Notes: generated by a model not told the origin, from the letters alone. 62,245 bases of DNA from Eubacterium sp. (GCA_022764165.1 JALERM010000153.1:1-62245); one strand, 5' to 3'. Counted from the first letter of the stretch, positions 31,497 through 40,912 are shown. Made by a program: numbers and translations.

Positions 31497-32482
31497 TGAA
31501 CATGATGTTAAAATATAGCTGGGCGGCGGTTTTGTGTGGCCTGGTGCTGGATTTGCTTTTGGGAGATCCCCGTTGGCTGTATCATCCGGTGCGTATCATA
31601 GGAAAAGGAATTTCATTTTTTGAAAGGATTTTGAGGAACATATTTCCGGCGGGCCGGAAGGGAGAACGTATTGCCGGAGTTCTTTTAGTTATTCTGATCG
31701 TTGGTTGTTCTGTGTTGGTTCCTGCTGTTATTCTGTGGCTGGCCTACGGATATCAATTCTGGCTGGGGTTTGTGCTTGAAACCTTTTTCTGTTATCAGCT
31801 GCTGGCGGCAAAATCCCTGCAGGCAGAGAGTAAAAAAGTGTATGATGCACTGAAAACAGGTGATCTGGAGCAGGGCAGGTATGCGGTATCCATGATTGTT
31901 GGAAGAGATACACAAAACCTCAGTACGGAAGGTGTAACAAAGGCAGCAGTGGAGACCGTTGCAGAGAATACTTCGGATGGAATCATTGCTCCGCTGTTTT
32001 ATATGATGATCGGCGGTGCGGTTCTGGGTTTTGCTTATAAAGCTGTTAATACCATGGATTCTATGGTAGGATATAAGAATGACAGATATCAATATTTCGG
32101 GACAGCGGCAGCCCGTCTGGATGATGTGCTGAATTATCTCCCGGCAAGAATCAGTGCCTGGGTGATGATCGGGGCAGCGGCAATTCTGCGAATGGATGGA
32201 AAAAATGCCTTGAAAATCTATCGCAGAGACCATGCAAAACATGCAAGTCCCAACTCCGCCCATACAGAGGCGGTTATGGCAGGTGCTTTACAGGTGCAGC
32301 TGGCCGGGGATGCCTGGTATTTCGGCAAGTTACATAAAAAACCATTCATCGGGGATGACATACGTATGATTTCCATAGAGGATATCTGCCGGTCTCACAG
32401 ATTGATGTATGCCACAGAATTTCTTTGTGCCGTGATTTTTGCGGCCTTTCGTATCTTGGTACTTAAACTAGCTGGTATATGA
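31496..32482 (+). CDS. cbiB: Adenosylcobinamide-phosphate synthase CbiB
   Basis: A membrane protein of about 328 residues that attaches (R)-1-amino-2-propanol phosphate to adenosylcobyric acid. Leu-Asp-Leu-Leu-Leu-Gly-Asp-Pro-Arg-Trp-Leu-Tyr-His-Pro-Val near residue 20 is the CbiB/CobD signature. Val-Ala-Glu-Asn-Thr-Ser-Asp-Gly-Ile-Ile-Ala-Pro, and Pro-Asn-Ser-Ala-His-Thr-Glu-Ala further on, are also conserved. The start ATG 31496 overlaps the upstream TGA; further ATGs at 31502 and 31505 are possible. Its aminopropanol phosphate comes from CobD encoded next. Confidence 0.93.
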   Translation: MNMMLKYSWAAVLCGLVLDLLLGDPRWLYHPVRIIGKGISFFERILRNIFPAGRKGERIAGVLLVILIVGCSVLVPAVILWLAYGYQFWLGFVLETFFCYQLLAAKSLQAESKKVYDALKTGDLEQGRYAVSMIVGRDTQNLSTEGVTKAAVETVAENTSDGIIAPLFYMMIGGAVLGFAYKAVNTMDSMVGYKNDRYQYFGTAAARLDDVLNYLPARISAWVMIGAAAILRMDGKNALKIYRRDHAKHASPNSAHTEAVMAGALQVQLAGDAWYFGKLHKKPFIGDDIRMISIEDICRSHRLMYATEFLCAVIFAAFRILVLKLAGI

Positions 32483-32503
32483 CAGAAAGAGTGAGGAGTT
32501 ATT

Positions 32504-33562
32504 ATGAAAAAATATGTACACGGCGGTGATGTGTACCGCAATCCTTCGGTACTGGATTTTTCTGCCAATATCAATCCTCTGGGAACCCCTTCGTCCGTTC
32601 TTCAGGCTGCTGCTGAAGGGCTGCAGCTGATTGCCCATTACCCGGATGCCCACCAGGAAAAACTGAAAGAAGCACTGTCACAGTATGAAGAGGTGCCGAC
32701 AGACTGGCTGATCTGCGGTAACGGTGCAGCAGAATTAATTTTTCTCCTTGCACAGGCACTGCAGCCAAAGAAAGCTTTGCTTCCGGCACCTACCTTTGCT
32801 GAGTATGAACAGGCACTTCGAAGTGTTGGCTGTGAAATCTGTTATGAGTTTTTGAAAGAAGAAAATGGATTTGTACCGCAGGAATCTATTTTGGAACGGT
32901 TGACTGAAGATATGGATTTTTTTGTGTTGTGTAATCCCAATAATCCCACTGGTCTGCTGGTGGAGCAGGGACTGGCTGACAGAATTCTGGAAACCTGCAG
33001 AACTAATCATATTTGTCTCCTGGCAGATGAATGTTTTCTGGATTTTGTGGATGAAGGAGAAGCACTGAGTTTTAAAAACAAACTGATTTCCGGTGACACA
33101 GTATTTTTGCTAAAAGCGTTTACCAAACGATATGCAATGGCAGGTTTGCGTCTGGGATATGGTATTTGTCCTGACAGAGCCCTGCTGGATGCCATGGAGT
33201 TTCGTGTGCAGCCCTGGAATATTTCCATACCTGCGCAGATGGCAGGGATTGCGGCCCTGAAGGAAGAGCAGTATGTCAGAAGGTCAATGGATTTGATCAG
33301 CAAAGAAAAGGAATATCTCAGGAAAGAATTACAAGATCTTGGCTGTCTGGTGTATGATTCCAGAGCCAATTATCTGTTTTTTAAAGGGGAAAGTGATCTT
33401 GGACAGAAACTTTTAAAAGAAAAAATTATGATCCGGGATTGCTCGAATTATCCGGGACTTTCGGAAGGTTATTACCGAATTGCCGTAAAGCTTCCGGATG
33501 AGAACAGAAAACTTGTGGAGACAATGAAGAGAGTCGGATGCGGCAATATTTGCGAAAGATGA
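32504..33562 (+). CDS. cobD: L-threonine-O-3-phosphate decarboxylase CobD
   Basis: A 352-residue fold-type I PLP enzyme that makes (R)-1-amino-2-propanol phosphate for CbiB. The N-terminus His-Gly-Gly-Asp-Val-Tyr and [10 protein letters not shown] is typical of CobD versus histidinol-phosphate aminotransferase. Cys-Asn-Pro-Asn-Asn-Pro-Thr-Gly and the PLP lysine in [11 protein letters not shown] follow. No threonine kinase (PduX-like) is recognised in the window. Confidence 0.92.
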   Translation: MKKYVHGGDVYRNPSVLDFSANINPLGTPSSVLQAAAEGLQLIAHYPDAHQEKLKEALSQYEEVPTDWLICGNGAAELIFLLAQALQPKKALLPAPTFAEYEQALRSVGCEICYEFLKEENGFVPQESILERLTEDMDFFVLCNPNNPTGLLVEQGLADRILETCRTNHICLLADECFLDFVDEGEALSFKNKLISGDTVFLLKAFTKRYAMAGLRLGYGICPDRALLDAMEFRVQPWNISIPAQMAGIAALKEEQYVRRSMDLISKEKEYLRKELQDLGCLVYDSRANYLFFKGESDLGQKLLKEKIMIRDCSNYPGLSEGYYRIAVKLPDENRKLVETMKRVGCGNICER

Positions 33563-33572
33563 GGAAATACAT

Positions 33573-35084
33573 ATGGCGAAAGCAATTATGATACAGGGAA
33601 CCATGTCAAATGCCGGCAAGAGTCTTCTGGCAGCCGGACTCTGTCGGATTTTTCACCAGGACGGGTACCGGGTGGCACCCTTTAAGTCCCAGAATATGGC
33701 GCTGAATTCTTATATTACCGAAGAAGGTCTGGAAATGGGAAGGGCTCAGGTGATGCAGGCGGAGGCGGCAGGAATTCGACCGTCCGTTCTGATGAATCCG
33801 ATTCTGCTGAAGCCCACCAATGATGTGGGCAGTCAGGTGATTGTGAATGGTGAGGTCCTTGGAAATATGAATGCCCGGGACTATTTCAAATATAAACATA
33901 AGCTGATACCGGATATTATGAAAGCTTACAATACGCTGGCAGCTGAAAATGATATTATCGTCATTGAAGGAGCGGGGAGTCCTGCGGAAATCAATCTGAA
34001 ACAGGAAGATATTGTCAATATGGGAATGGCAAAGATGGCAAAAGCTCCTGTGCTTCTGGTGGGAGATATTGACCGGGGTGGCGTATTTGCACAGTTGATC
34101 GGAACAGTCATGCTGCTGGAAGAAGATGAAAAAGCCATGGTAAAAGGAATGATCATCAATAAATTCCGTGGTGACAAATCCATTCTGGATCCCGGTGTAG
34201 AGATGCTGGAGCAGATGAGTCACATTCCAGTGGTGGGAGTAGCTCCTTACCTTCAGATTGAAGTGGAGGATGAAGACAGCCTGACCGAACGATTTGACAG
34301 TCACAGAGAGGTTGGTGTGATTGATATTGCCGTCATCCGGCTTCCCCGTATTTCCAACTTTACAGACTTCAATCCTTTTGAGAGCATGCCCGGTGTTTCT
34401 TTGCGATATGTAAAAAAAGTCAGTGAACTGAAAAATCCGGACATGATCTGCATTCCGGGAACGAAAAATACCATGGAAGACCTGCAGTGGATGCGGGAGA
34501 GCGGGATGGAAGCTGCTGTTTTAAAACAGGCTGCAGAAGGAAAAGTGATTTTCGGTATCTGCGGCGGTTATCAGATGCTGGGTGAAACCCTGGCGGACCC
34601 GGAAGGTGTCGAGGCAGGCGGAAGCATGAAAGGAATGGGACTTTTACCCATGGATACGGTATTTGCTTCGGAAAAGACCAGAACAAGAGTCAGTGGTGTT
34701 TTCCAGAATGTTTCAGGAGATTTACAGGAACTGTCAGGAACTGTCCTGGAAGGCTATGAGATCCATATGGGCGTCAGCACGCTACGGGAAGGATCCGGCA
34801 CACTGACGATGATACAGGACCATGCGGCTACCACAGAACAGAAAAATGACGGGGCTTACTGTAAAAATGTTTACGGCACCTATGTACATGGTGTGTTTGA
34901 TAAAGAAGAGGTGGCAAAAGCGGTAATCGCAGCCCTTGGCCGCAAAAAAGGAATCAATACCGATGAAATTACCGGAGTTGATTTTCAGGAATTTAAGGAA
35001 ACACAGTACGATATTCTGGCAGATGCACTGCGGGAACATCTGGACATGAAAAAAATATATCAAATATTAGAGGAGGGTGTCTGA
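33573..35084 (+). CDS. cbiP: Cobyric acid synthase CbiP
   Basis: A 503-residue glutamine-dependent amidotransferase that amidates the b, d, e and g carboxylates. The N-terminus [10 protein letters not shown] and [11 protein letters not shown] are CbiP/CobQ signatures. The glutaminase Cys is in [11 protein letters not shown] (about residue 332), and Tyr-Val-His-Gly-Val-Phe-Asp supplies the His. It parallels CbiA at 26708. Confidence 0.95.
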   Translation: MAKAIMIQGTMSNAGKSLLAAGLCRIFHQDGYRVAPFKSQNMALNSYITEEGLEMGRAQVMQAEAAGIRPSVLMNPILLKPTNDVGSQVIVNGEVLGNMNARDYFKYKHKLIPDIMKAYNTLAAENDIIVIEGAGSPAEINLKQEDIVNMGMAKMAKAPVLLVGDIDRGGVFAQLIGTVMLLEEDEKAMVKGMIINKFRGDKSILDPGVEMLEQMSHIPVVGVAPYLQIEVEDEDSLTERFDSHREVGVIDIAVIRLPRISNFTDFNPFESMPGVSLRYVKKVSELKNPDMICIPGTKNTMEDLQWMRESGMEAAVLKQAAEGKVIFGICGGYQMLGETLADPEGVEAGGSMKGMGLLPMDTVFASEKTRTRVSGVFQNVSGDLQELSGTVLEGYEIHMGVSTLREGSGTLTMIQDHAATTEQKNDGAYCKNVYGTYVHGVFDKEEVAKAVIAALGRKKGINTDEITGVDFQEFKETQYDILADALREHLDMKKIYQILEEGV

Positions 35085-35088
35085 TATT

Positions 35089-35727
35089 ATGAAAATTGAA
35101 CTGGAAAATGTAAAACCAAGAGATATTGAGCGGCGCAGTTTTGAAATTATCACGGAAGAACTGGGAGATCGCAAACTGGATCCGGATAAAGAGATGATTA
35201 TCAAACGATGCATTCACACCAGTGCAGATTTTGATTATGCAGATAATCTCTGTTTTTCCGATGGCGTTGTACAGAAAGCGATGGATGCGATCCGAAATGG
35301 TGCCTGTATCGTGACGGATACCCAGATGGGTCGTTCGGGAATAAATAAAAAGGCATTGGCGAGATATGGCGGTGAAGTGTTCTGCTTTATGTCGGATGAA
35401 GACGTGGCAGAACAGGCAAAGGCACAGGGAACTACCCGGGCAACAGCAAGTATGGATAAAGCGGCAGCCATGGACCGTCCTCTCATTTTTGCCATCGGCA
35501 ATGCTCCCACAGCACTGGTCCGGCTGTATGAGCTGATTCAGGAGAAGAAAATCCGGCCGGAACTGATCATCGGTGTACCGGTAGGCTTTGTCAATGTGGT
35601 ACAGTCCAAGGAACTGATCATGAAAACAGATGTGCCATATATTGTGGCAAAAGGAAGAAAAGGCGGAAGCAATATTGCGGCCTGTATCTGTAATGCACTG
35701 CTGTATATGATGGATGACAGACGATAA
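35089..35727 (+). CDS. cbiC: Cobalt-precorrin-8 methylmutase CbiC
   Basis: A 212-residue enzyme that moves the C-11 methyl to C-12, giving cobyrinic acid. The catalytic His is in Arg-Cys-Ile-His-Thr-Ser-Ala-Asp-Phe near residue 46, and Asp-Thr-Gln-Met-Gly-Arg-Ser-Gly-Ile and Gly-Asn-Ala-Pro-Thr-Ala-Leu are conserved. AGGAGGG at 35071-35077 sits inside the end of cbiP; ATG 35089 is the first suitable start. It is placed late in the operon although it acts mid-pathway. Confidence 0.94.
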   Translation: MKIELENVKPRDIERRSFEIITEELGDRKLDPDKEMIIKRCIHTSADFDYADNLCFSDGVVQKAMDAIRNGACIVTDTQMGRSGINKKALARYGGEVFCFMSDEDVAEQAKAQGTTRATASMDKAAAMDRPLIFAIGNAPTALVRLYELIQEKKIRPELIIGVPVGFVNVVQSKELIMKTDVPYIVAKGRKGGSNIAACICNALLYMMDDRR

Positions 35728-35757
35728 ACCGATGGTTATCGGGCAGGAGATGAGAAT

Positions 35758-36642
35758 ATGAATGGTGTATGTGAGACCTTCCCCTATGGGGAAGGTCATA
35801 TGCATATTTTTATGAATGGAATCAATTATAAAGAGGCTGTCCGTGCGCAGCAGCATGGTGTGGATGTGACTGTCATTCGAAAGAATCTGGAAGCATACCG
35901 CAAGAGGGGAATCACCTGGCTGCGTGACGGCGGTGATATTTACGGCACCTCAAAAAGGACGATGGAACTGGCTGGGGAGTATGGGATTACTTACCGTACT
36001 CCGGTATTTGCCATTCATAAGCAGGGACATTATGGAGGAATCGTAGGAAAGTCCTTCGACAATATGACAGAGTATCAGGAACTGATCCGGGAGCTTCGCC
36101 GTCAGGGAGGTCATTTCGTGAAAATTATGATCTCGGGAATCATGGATTTTGCTCACGGCGGGCTGACGGAAGATTCTCTCTCAGACGATGAAATCCGGGA
36201 AATGATTCATATTGCCCATGAAGAAGGATTTTCTGTGATGGCACATACCAACGGAAGCCGGGCGGTACGTGCTGCTGTAAAAGCCGGTGTGGACAGTATT
36301 GAACATGGAAATTTCTGTGATGAGGATGCAATAGCAGCAATGGCATCTTCAGAAGTTGTCTGGGTTCCCACGATTGTTACGGTAAAAAATCTTCTGGGGG
36401 ATGGAAGATTTCCGGAGCATGTGGTGCAGGCAATCTGGGAAGGACAGCAGAAAAACTTAAAACTTGCCTTTGAGATGGGGGTACATCTTGCCTTGGGCAG
36501 TGATGCCGGAGCCTATCGTGTCCTGCATGGGCAGGGGCTGATGGATGAATATAAGATTTTCCGTCAGGTATTGGAACCGGAAGATCCGCAGTGGGAGAGT
36601 GTCATCCGGGAGGGCGACCATTTGCTGAAAGAAAAATTTTAG
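35758..36642 (+). CDS. Amidohydrolase family protein at the end of the cobalamin operon
   Basis: A 294-residue metal-dependent hydrolase. The metal ligands show as Gly-His-Met-His-Ile-Phe near residues 13-18, a Lys in Phe-Val-Lys-Ile-Met near 123, His in Met-Ala-His-Thr-Asn near 163, His in Ile-Glu-His-Gly-Asn near 183, and Asp in Gly-Ser-Asp-Ala-Gly near 247. It resembles imidazolonepropionase-like amidohydrolases but starts directly at the barrel and lacks the flanking beta-sandwich, hence the short length. GGAGATGAG precedes the ATG and only 30 bases separate it from cbiC, so it is probably cotranscribed under the B12 riboswitch. No cobamide role is established; corrinoid or ligand salvage is a guess. 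Confidence 0.78.
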   Translation: MNGVCETFPYGEGHMHIFMNGINYKEAVRAQQHGVDVTVIRKNLEAYRKRGITWLRDGGDIYGTSKRTMELAGEYGITYRTPVFAIHKQGHYGGIVGKSFDNMTEYQELIRELRRQGGHFVKIMISGIMDFAHGGLTEDSLSDDEIREMIHIAHEEGFSVMAHTNGSRAVRAAVKAGVDSIEHGNFCDEDAIAAMASSEVVWVPTIVTVKNLLGDGRFPEHVVQAIWEGQQKNLKLAFEMGVHLALGSDAGAYRVLHGQGLMDEYKIFRQVLEPEDPQWESVIREGDHLLKEKF

Positions 36643-36668
36643 TTGGGAATAACGGAAGGTAGGGGAAA

Positions 36669-38066
36669 ATGGGGAATGTAAGAAAAAACCTGGCTGAAAG
36701 TCGGGAACGAAAAGTGATTCTTCAGACAATTTTCTGTCTGGCATGGCCTGCGTTTCTGGAGCAGATCCTGCAGACCATCGTGCAGTATATTGATACGGCT
36801 ATGGTTGGAAGAATCGGTGCTCATGCATCGGCATCCGTAGGATTGACAGGAGCCATGTCGTGGTTGGTGATATCGGTTCTGCTGGCTTTTGGTATTGGTA
36901 TACTTTCCTGCGTGGCAGAAGCAATCGGTGCAGGGAAACTGGAACTGGCCAGACGATACGGGATTCAATCATTATATTTTACAATTATTTTAGGTGTGGT
37001 TCTGGGAGCAGTTATGTTAGGAATCAGCCCACATCTGCCGCGATGGCTGGGAGCAGACCCGGCCATTCAAAAAGAGGCCTCTCTGTACTTTGGTATCGTG
37101 TGCACTCCTATGATATTCCGTGCTTCATCGGCAATTCTGGGCTCGACCATGCGGGGTGCCGGTGATACAAAAAGTCCGATGATTGCCAATGTACTGATGA
37201 ACATTACCAATATTATACTGAATTTCTTTTTGATTTATGAATCAAGAGAAATCATATTTATGGGAATTGGCATCCATATGCCCGGAGCGGGTCTTGGAGT
37301 TGTAGGTGCGGCCATTGCTACGGCAATTTCCTATTGTGTGGGCGGCGTTTTCATGTTTGCTGCCTACTGGAAAAATCCGATTCTGTCACCCAAAGGCGAA
37401 AAAAAGGTATTTGAAAAAGCATTATCCGCAAAATGCCTTTCTATTGCCATTCCGGTGACTATGGAGCGGCTCAGTACCTGTCTGGGACAGGTGGTATTTA
37501 CTTTTCTGGTGACCAGCCTGGGAACCGTTGCGCTTGCCACCCATTCCATTGCCATCACTGCGGAGCAGGCCTTTTACATTCCCTGCTATGGCATGCGGGC
37601 AGCCGCTTCCACCATGGCGGGAAATGCACTGGGAGAGAAAAATCCGAAAAAATTCAGCCAGATTACAGGAATCATTCAGGGGATTACCGTAATCATGATG
37701 ACACTGACCGGATTGGCTCTGTTTCTGATTCCGGGTCCTACCATGTCTATCTTTACCACGGACGCGGCGGTCATTGCCGGTGGGATCATTGTACTTCGTA
37801 TCGTGGCGGTCTCAGAACCGATGTATGGAGCAGTGATTGTGTTTGATGGTCTGTTTAATGGAATTGGAGACACAAAGGTTCCATTTTTCATTTCCGTATT
37901 CTGTATGTGGGTTATGCGGATAGCCATGACGTCGCTGTTTATCTATGTCTTCCATGCAGGACTGGAAATGGTATGGGTCTGCATGGTGGCAGATAATGTG
38001 ACCCGGTGTATCCTTTTATGTATCCGTTTTTACAAAGGATTCTGGAAAAAGAAATTTGTGTATTAA
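36669..38066 (+). CDS. MATE family efflux transporter (second)
   Basis: A 465-residue protein with about 12 hydrophobic segments and MATE motifs (Tyr-Ile-Asp-Thr-Ala-Met-Val-Gly-Arg-Ile near residue 40, Ser-Thr-Met-Arg-Gly-Ala-Gly-Asp near 159). It is of the NorM/DinF-like group and differs from the MATE at 17015. It follows the amidohydrolase by 26 bases without a visible terminator, so the riboswitch may control it too. A link to cobamide export is speculative. Confidence 0.87.
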   Translation: MGNVRKNLAESRERKVILQTIFCLAWPAFLEQILQTIVQYIDTAMVGRIGAHASASVGLTGAMSWLVISVLLAFGIGILSCVAEAIGAGKLELARRYGIQSLYFTIILGVVLGAVMLGISPHLPRWLGADPAIQKEASLYFGIVCTPMIFRASSAILGSTMRGAGDTKSPMIANVLMNITNIILNFFLIYESREIIFMGIGIHMPGAGLGVVGAAIATAISYCVGGVFMFAAYWKNPILSPKGEKKVFEKALSAKCLSIAIPVTMERLSTCLGQVVFTFLVTSLGTVALATHSIAITAEQAFYIPCYGMRAAASTMAGNALGEKNPKKFSQITGIIQGITVIMMTLTGLALFLIPGPTMSIFTTDAAVIAGGIIVLRIVAVSEPMYGAVIVFDGLFNGIGDTKVPFFISVFCMWVMRIAMTSLFIYVFHAGLEMVWVCMVADNVTRCILLCIRFYKGFWKKKFVY

Positions 38067-38085
38067 AATCTATGAGGAAGATGAG

Positions 38086-38649
38086 ATGAATCAAACGATA
38101 AGTGAATTAAAGACAAGAAAATCTGTAAGAGTATTTACAGAACAGCCGATTACTCCAGAACAAAAGAAAGAAATATTACTGAGTGCAATGGCGGCACCCA
38201 CGGCCGGTAATCAGCAGATGTACACAATTTTGGATATTACCAGTCAGGAATTGAAAGAGCAGTTGGCGGAAACCTGCGACCATCAGCCGTTTATTGCAAA
38301 AGCACCTATGGTGTTGATTTTCTGTGCTGATTATCAGAAATGGTATGATACTTTTCTGGAAGGCGGATGTAACCCGAGAAAACCGGGAGCCGGGGATCTG
38401 ATGCTGGCAGTCTCAGACACCTGTATCGCCGCACAGAATGCTGTCACAGCAGCAGAGAGTATGGGAATCGGTTCCTGTTATATCGGTGATATTATGGAAC
38501 AGTGTGAAACACACAGAAAAATTCTGGGACTGCCGGAATACGTGTTCCCTGCTGCTATGCTGGTATTCGGCTATCCCACAGAGCAGCAGAAAGAGCGGAA
38601 GAAACCGGAACGCTGCCATAGACCCTGCCCAAAATCTTCAATTCCATGA
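38086..38649 (+). CDS. Nitroreductase family protein, C-terminus possibly frameshifted
   Basis: An FMN-dependent NAD(P)H oxidoreductase-type fold: Thr-Arg-Lys-Ser-Val-Arg-Val-Phe at the N-terminus, Ala-Ala-Pro-Thr-Ala-Gly-Asn-Gln-Gln near residue 42, and Met-Gly-Ile-Gly-Ser-Cys-Tyr-Ile-Gly-Asp near 127. Substrate unknown. The final residues after Lys-Pro-Glu-Arg are unusual (Cys-His-Arg-Pro-Cys-Pro-Lys-Ser-Ser). A neighbouring frame ends Phe-His-Glu-Pro, closer to the usual Val-His-Glu-Asn-type end, so a recent one-base indel near 38610-38620 is possible. GAGGAAG places the start at ATG 38086, the earlier in-frame start at 38056 lying inside the MATE gene. Confidence 0.82.
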   Translation: MNQTISELKTRKSVRVFTEQPITPEQKKEILLSAMAAPTAGNQQMYTILDITSQELKEQLAETCDHQPFIAKAPMVLIFCADYQKWYDTFLEGGCNPRKPGAGDLMLAVSDTCIAAQNAVTAAESMGIGSCYIGDIMEQCETHRKILGLPEYVFPAAMLVFGYPTEQQKERKKPERCHRPCPKSSIP

Positions 38650-38652
38650 ACC

Positions 38653-38681
38653 TTGAAAAAAGGAAATAAATCTGATAAAAT
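38653..38681 (+). promoter_or_regulatory. Promoter of the RpiR regulator gene
   Basis: TTGAAA at 38653-38658 and TAAAAT at 38676-38681 are 17 bases apart, and TGA directly before the -10 makes it an extended -10. The leader before ATG 38724 is about 36 bases. Confidence 0.75.
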
Positions 38682-38723
38682 GTCATATGAATTTTCCAAG
38701 ACAAAATAAAGAAGGTAAGTGAC

Positions 38724-39641
38724 ATGGAACAGACAGATAATCTGTTGGTCAGAATACAGAAGAAGTACAATACATTCAGTAAAGGGCAGAAGAATCTTGC
38801 TGATTATATTATTAAGAATTATGATAAAGCCGTTTTCCTGACGGCAGCCCGCCTGGGGAAAGAGGTGGGAGTAAGTGAATCTACTACTGTGAGATTTGCC
38901 ACACAGCTGGGATATAAAGGATTTCCGGAGTTTCACCGTGCACTGGAAGAACTGGTGCGCAACAGGCTCACCTCGATTCAGCGTATGGAAGTGACTTATG
39001 GACATGTGCCGCAGGGTGAGATTCTGGATACGATTTTTCAGTCGGATATTGAAAAAATCAAGATGACCATGGAAAGTATTGACCATAATGCGTTTGAACT
39101 GGCGGTGGATACTTTGCTGGAGGCCAGAACGATTTACATTGTGGGAATCAGAAGCTGTGCGCCGCTGGCAAGTTTTCTGGGTTTTTATCTGAATCTGATT
39201 CTGGATGACGTCCGGCTGGTTCAGACGAACAGTGCCAGTGAGATTTTTGAACAGATGATCAGGATTAACGAAAAAGATGTGATTATCGGGATCAGTTTTC
39301 CCCGATATTCCATGCGTACACTGAAAGCGATAGAGTTTGCCAACAATCGGAATGCAAAGGTGATTACGATCACGGACAGTGTGCATTCGCCGATCAATTT
39401 ATATTCTTCCTGTAACCTGATCGCAAAAAGTGATATGGCGTCTATTGTTGATTCTCTGGTAGCCCCTCTCAGTGTGGTCAATGCACTGGTGGTGGCTCTC
39501 TGTATGAAACGGCAGAGTGAAGTTGTCAACACGCTGGAATCCATGGAAAAAATCTGGGACGAGTATCAGGTGTACAGCAGTGATGAGATGAATCATGTGG
39601 AACCATCTGTTTCAGTGAATAGCATCAGGGAGGGATTATGA
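38724..39641 (+). CDS. MurR/RpiR family transcriptional regulator
   Basis: A 305-residue regulator. The N-terminal HTH_6 domain (about 1-78) contains Ala-Asp-Tyr-Ile-Ile-Lys-Asn-Tyr-Asp-Lys-Ala and Val-Gly-Val-Ser-Glu-Ser-Thr-Thr-Val-Arg-Phe. The SIS domain (about 125-265) binds a phosphosugar-type ligand (Val-Gly-Ile-Arg-Ser-Cys-Ala, Gly-Ile-Ser-Phe-Pro-Arg-Tyr-Ser). It is coupled to the flavoprotein gene downstream by a four-base overlap rather than to a sugar operon, so its effector is unknown. Confidence 0.9.
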   Translation: MEQTDNLLVRIQKKYNTFSKGQKNLADYIIKNYDKAVFLTAARLGKEVGVSESTTVRFATQLGYKGFPEFHRALEELVRNRLTSIQRMEVTYGHVPQGEILDTIFQSDIEKIKMTMESIDHNAFELAVDTLLEARTIYIVGIRSCAPLASFLGFYLNLILDDVRLVQTNSASEIFEQMIRINEKDVIIGISFPRYSMRTLKAIEFANNRNAKVITITDSVHSPINLYSSCNLIAKSDMASIVDSLVAPLSVVNALVVALCMKRQSEVVNTLESMEKIWDEYQVYSSDEMNHVEPSVSVNSIREGL

Positions 39642-40879
39642 AAAAACTTCTGATTATTGGAGGCGGTGCCGCCGGCATGCTTGCTTCTGTGATGGGAGCA
39701 CAGCAGGGTCTGGAGGTACATCTTTTTGAACAGAATGAAAAATTGGGTAAAAAGCTGTTCATTACGGGAAAGGGTCGTTGTAATTTTACCAATGCCTGTG
39801 CAACGGAAGAATTATTTGATGCCTTTATGACCAATCCCAGATTTTTATACAGTGCAGTTTATGGTTTTACTAATTATGATGTAATTGATTTTTTTGAGAA
39901 CCTGGGTGTCCGCACAAAGATGGAGCGGGGAGGCCGGATGTTTCCTCAGTCCGATCATTCCTCGGATATTATTCTTTCCATGGAAAGGAAAATGAAAGAG
40001 CTGGGTGTCAGGGTTCATCTAAAGACCAGGGTCAGCCGTCTGCTGATCGATGAAGAAGCAGCACAGATTTGTGGTGCGGAACTGGAAAATGGTGTAAAAA
40101 TCAGTGCAGATATGGTTCTTGTGGCAACTGGCGGTATTTCCTATCCCAGTACAGGAGCCACCGGAGATGGCTATCGGATGGCCAAAGATGCGGGGCATAC
40201 AGTAACGGAATTGCTGCCATCATTGGTCCCTATGGTGACTGCTGAGGATTATATTCCTCGTATGCAGGGACTGTCTCTGAAAAATGTAACCTTGTCAGTT
40301 TATGACGGGAAGAAATGCGTTTTTGAAGAATTTGGCGAAATGATGTTTACACATTTTGGCATAACCGGGCCTCTGGTGTTATCAGCCAGTGCAAAAGTGG
40401 GAAAACTATTAAAAAAGAAATATCTGACAGCCAGAATTGATCTGAAACCGGCACTTACGGTGGAACAGCTGGATGCACGCATGCTCAGGGAATTTGAGGC
40501 GGGAAAAAACCGGCAGTTTAAAAATGCAGTTGATACCATGTTTCCTTCAAAATTGATTCCGGTAATGCTGCAGGTGGGAGGGATTGAACCTCACACAAAA
40601 GTAAATGAGATTACCAGAGAAGAAAGAATGGCGTTTATCGAAAAGGTAAAAGCCTTTCCCATGACGATCACGGGACTTCGGGGATTTCAGGAGGCCATTA
40701 TTACAAAAGGTGGTGTCCAGGTCAGAGAAGTGGATCCCAGAACCATGGAGTCAAAAAAGGTACATGGTTTGTATTTTGCAGGAGAGGTGCTGGATCTGGA
40801 TGCATTGACCGGCGGATACAATCTTCAGATTGCCTGGTCGACAGCCGCTGCAGCTGTAAAAGCCTGTGCAGAGTCATGA
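39638..40879 (+). CDS. HI0933-like FAD-dependent oxidoreductase (BaiN/YhiN family)
   Basis: A 413-residue flavoprotein. The FAD dinucleotide motif Ile-Gly-Gly-Gly-Ala-Ala-Gly-Met-Leu-Ala is at residues 6-15, followed by the family marker Lys-Leu-Gly-Lys-Lys-Leu-Phe-Ile-Thr-Gly-Lys-Gly-Arg-Cys-Asn-Phe-Thr-Asn. A C-terminal Gly-Glu-Val-Leu-Asp-Leu-Asp-Ala-Leu-Thr-Gly-Gly-Tyr-Asn completes the FAD site. Some relatives are described as bile-acid (BaiN-like) reductases, but most members have no known substrate. In Clostridia the gene commonly precedes cmk, as here. Confidence 0.88.
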   Translation: MKKLLIIGGGAAGMLASVMGAQQGLEVHLFEQNEKLGKKLFITGKGRCNFTNACATEELFDAFMTNPRFLYSAVYGFTNYDVIDFFENLGVRTKMERGGRMFPQSDHSSDIILSMERKMKELGVRVHLKTRVSRLLIDEEAAQICGAELENGVKISADMVLVATGGISYPSTGATGDGYRMAKDAGHTVTELLPSLVPMVTAEDYIPRMQGLSLKNVTLSVYDGKKCVFEEFGEMMFTHFGITGPLVLSASAKVGKLLKKKYLTARIDLKPALTVEQLDARMLREFEAGKNRQFKNAVDTMFPSKLIPVMLQVGGIEPHTKVNEITREERMAFIEKVKAFPMTITGLRGFQEAIITKGGVQVREVDPRTMESKKVHGLYFAGEVLDLDALTGGYNLQIAWSTAAAAVKACAES

Positions 40880-40912
40880 GTGAACACGATAAAGAAGGAG
40901 TGAAGAGGTGCT

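Noticed and set aside
34993-35856. 287-codon open frame on the minus strand
   Set aside because: Spans the cbiP end, cbiC and the amidohydrolase start on the other strand; all three have clear families and ribosome sites.
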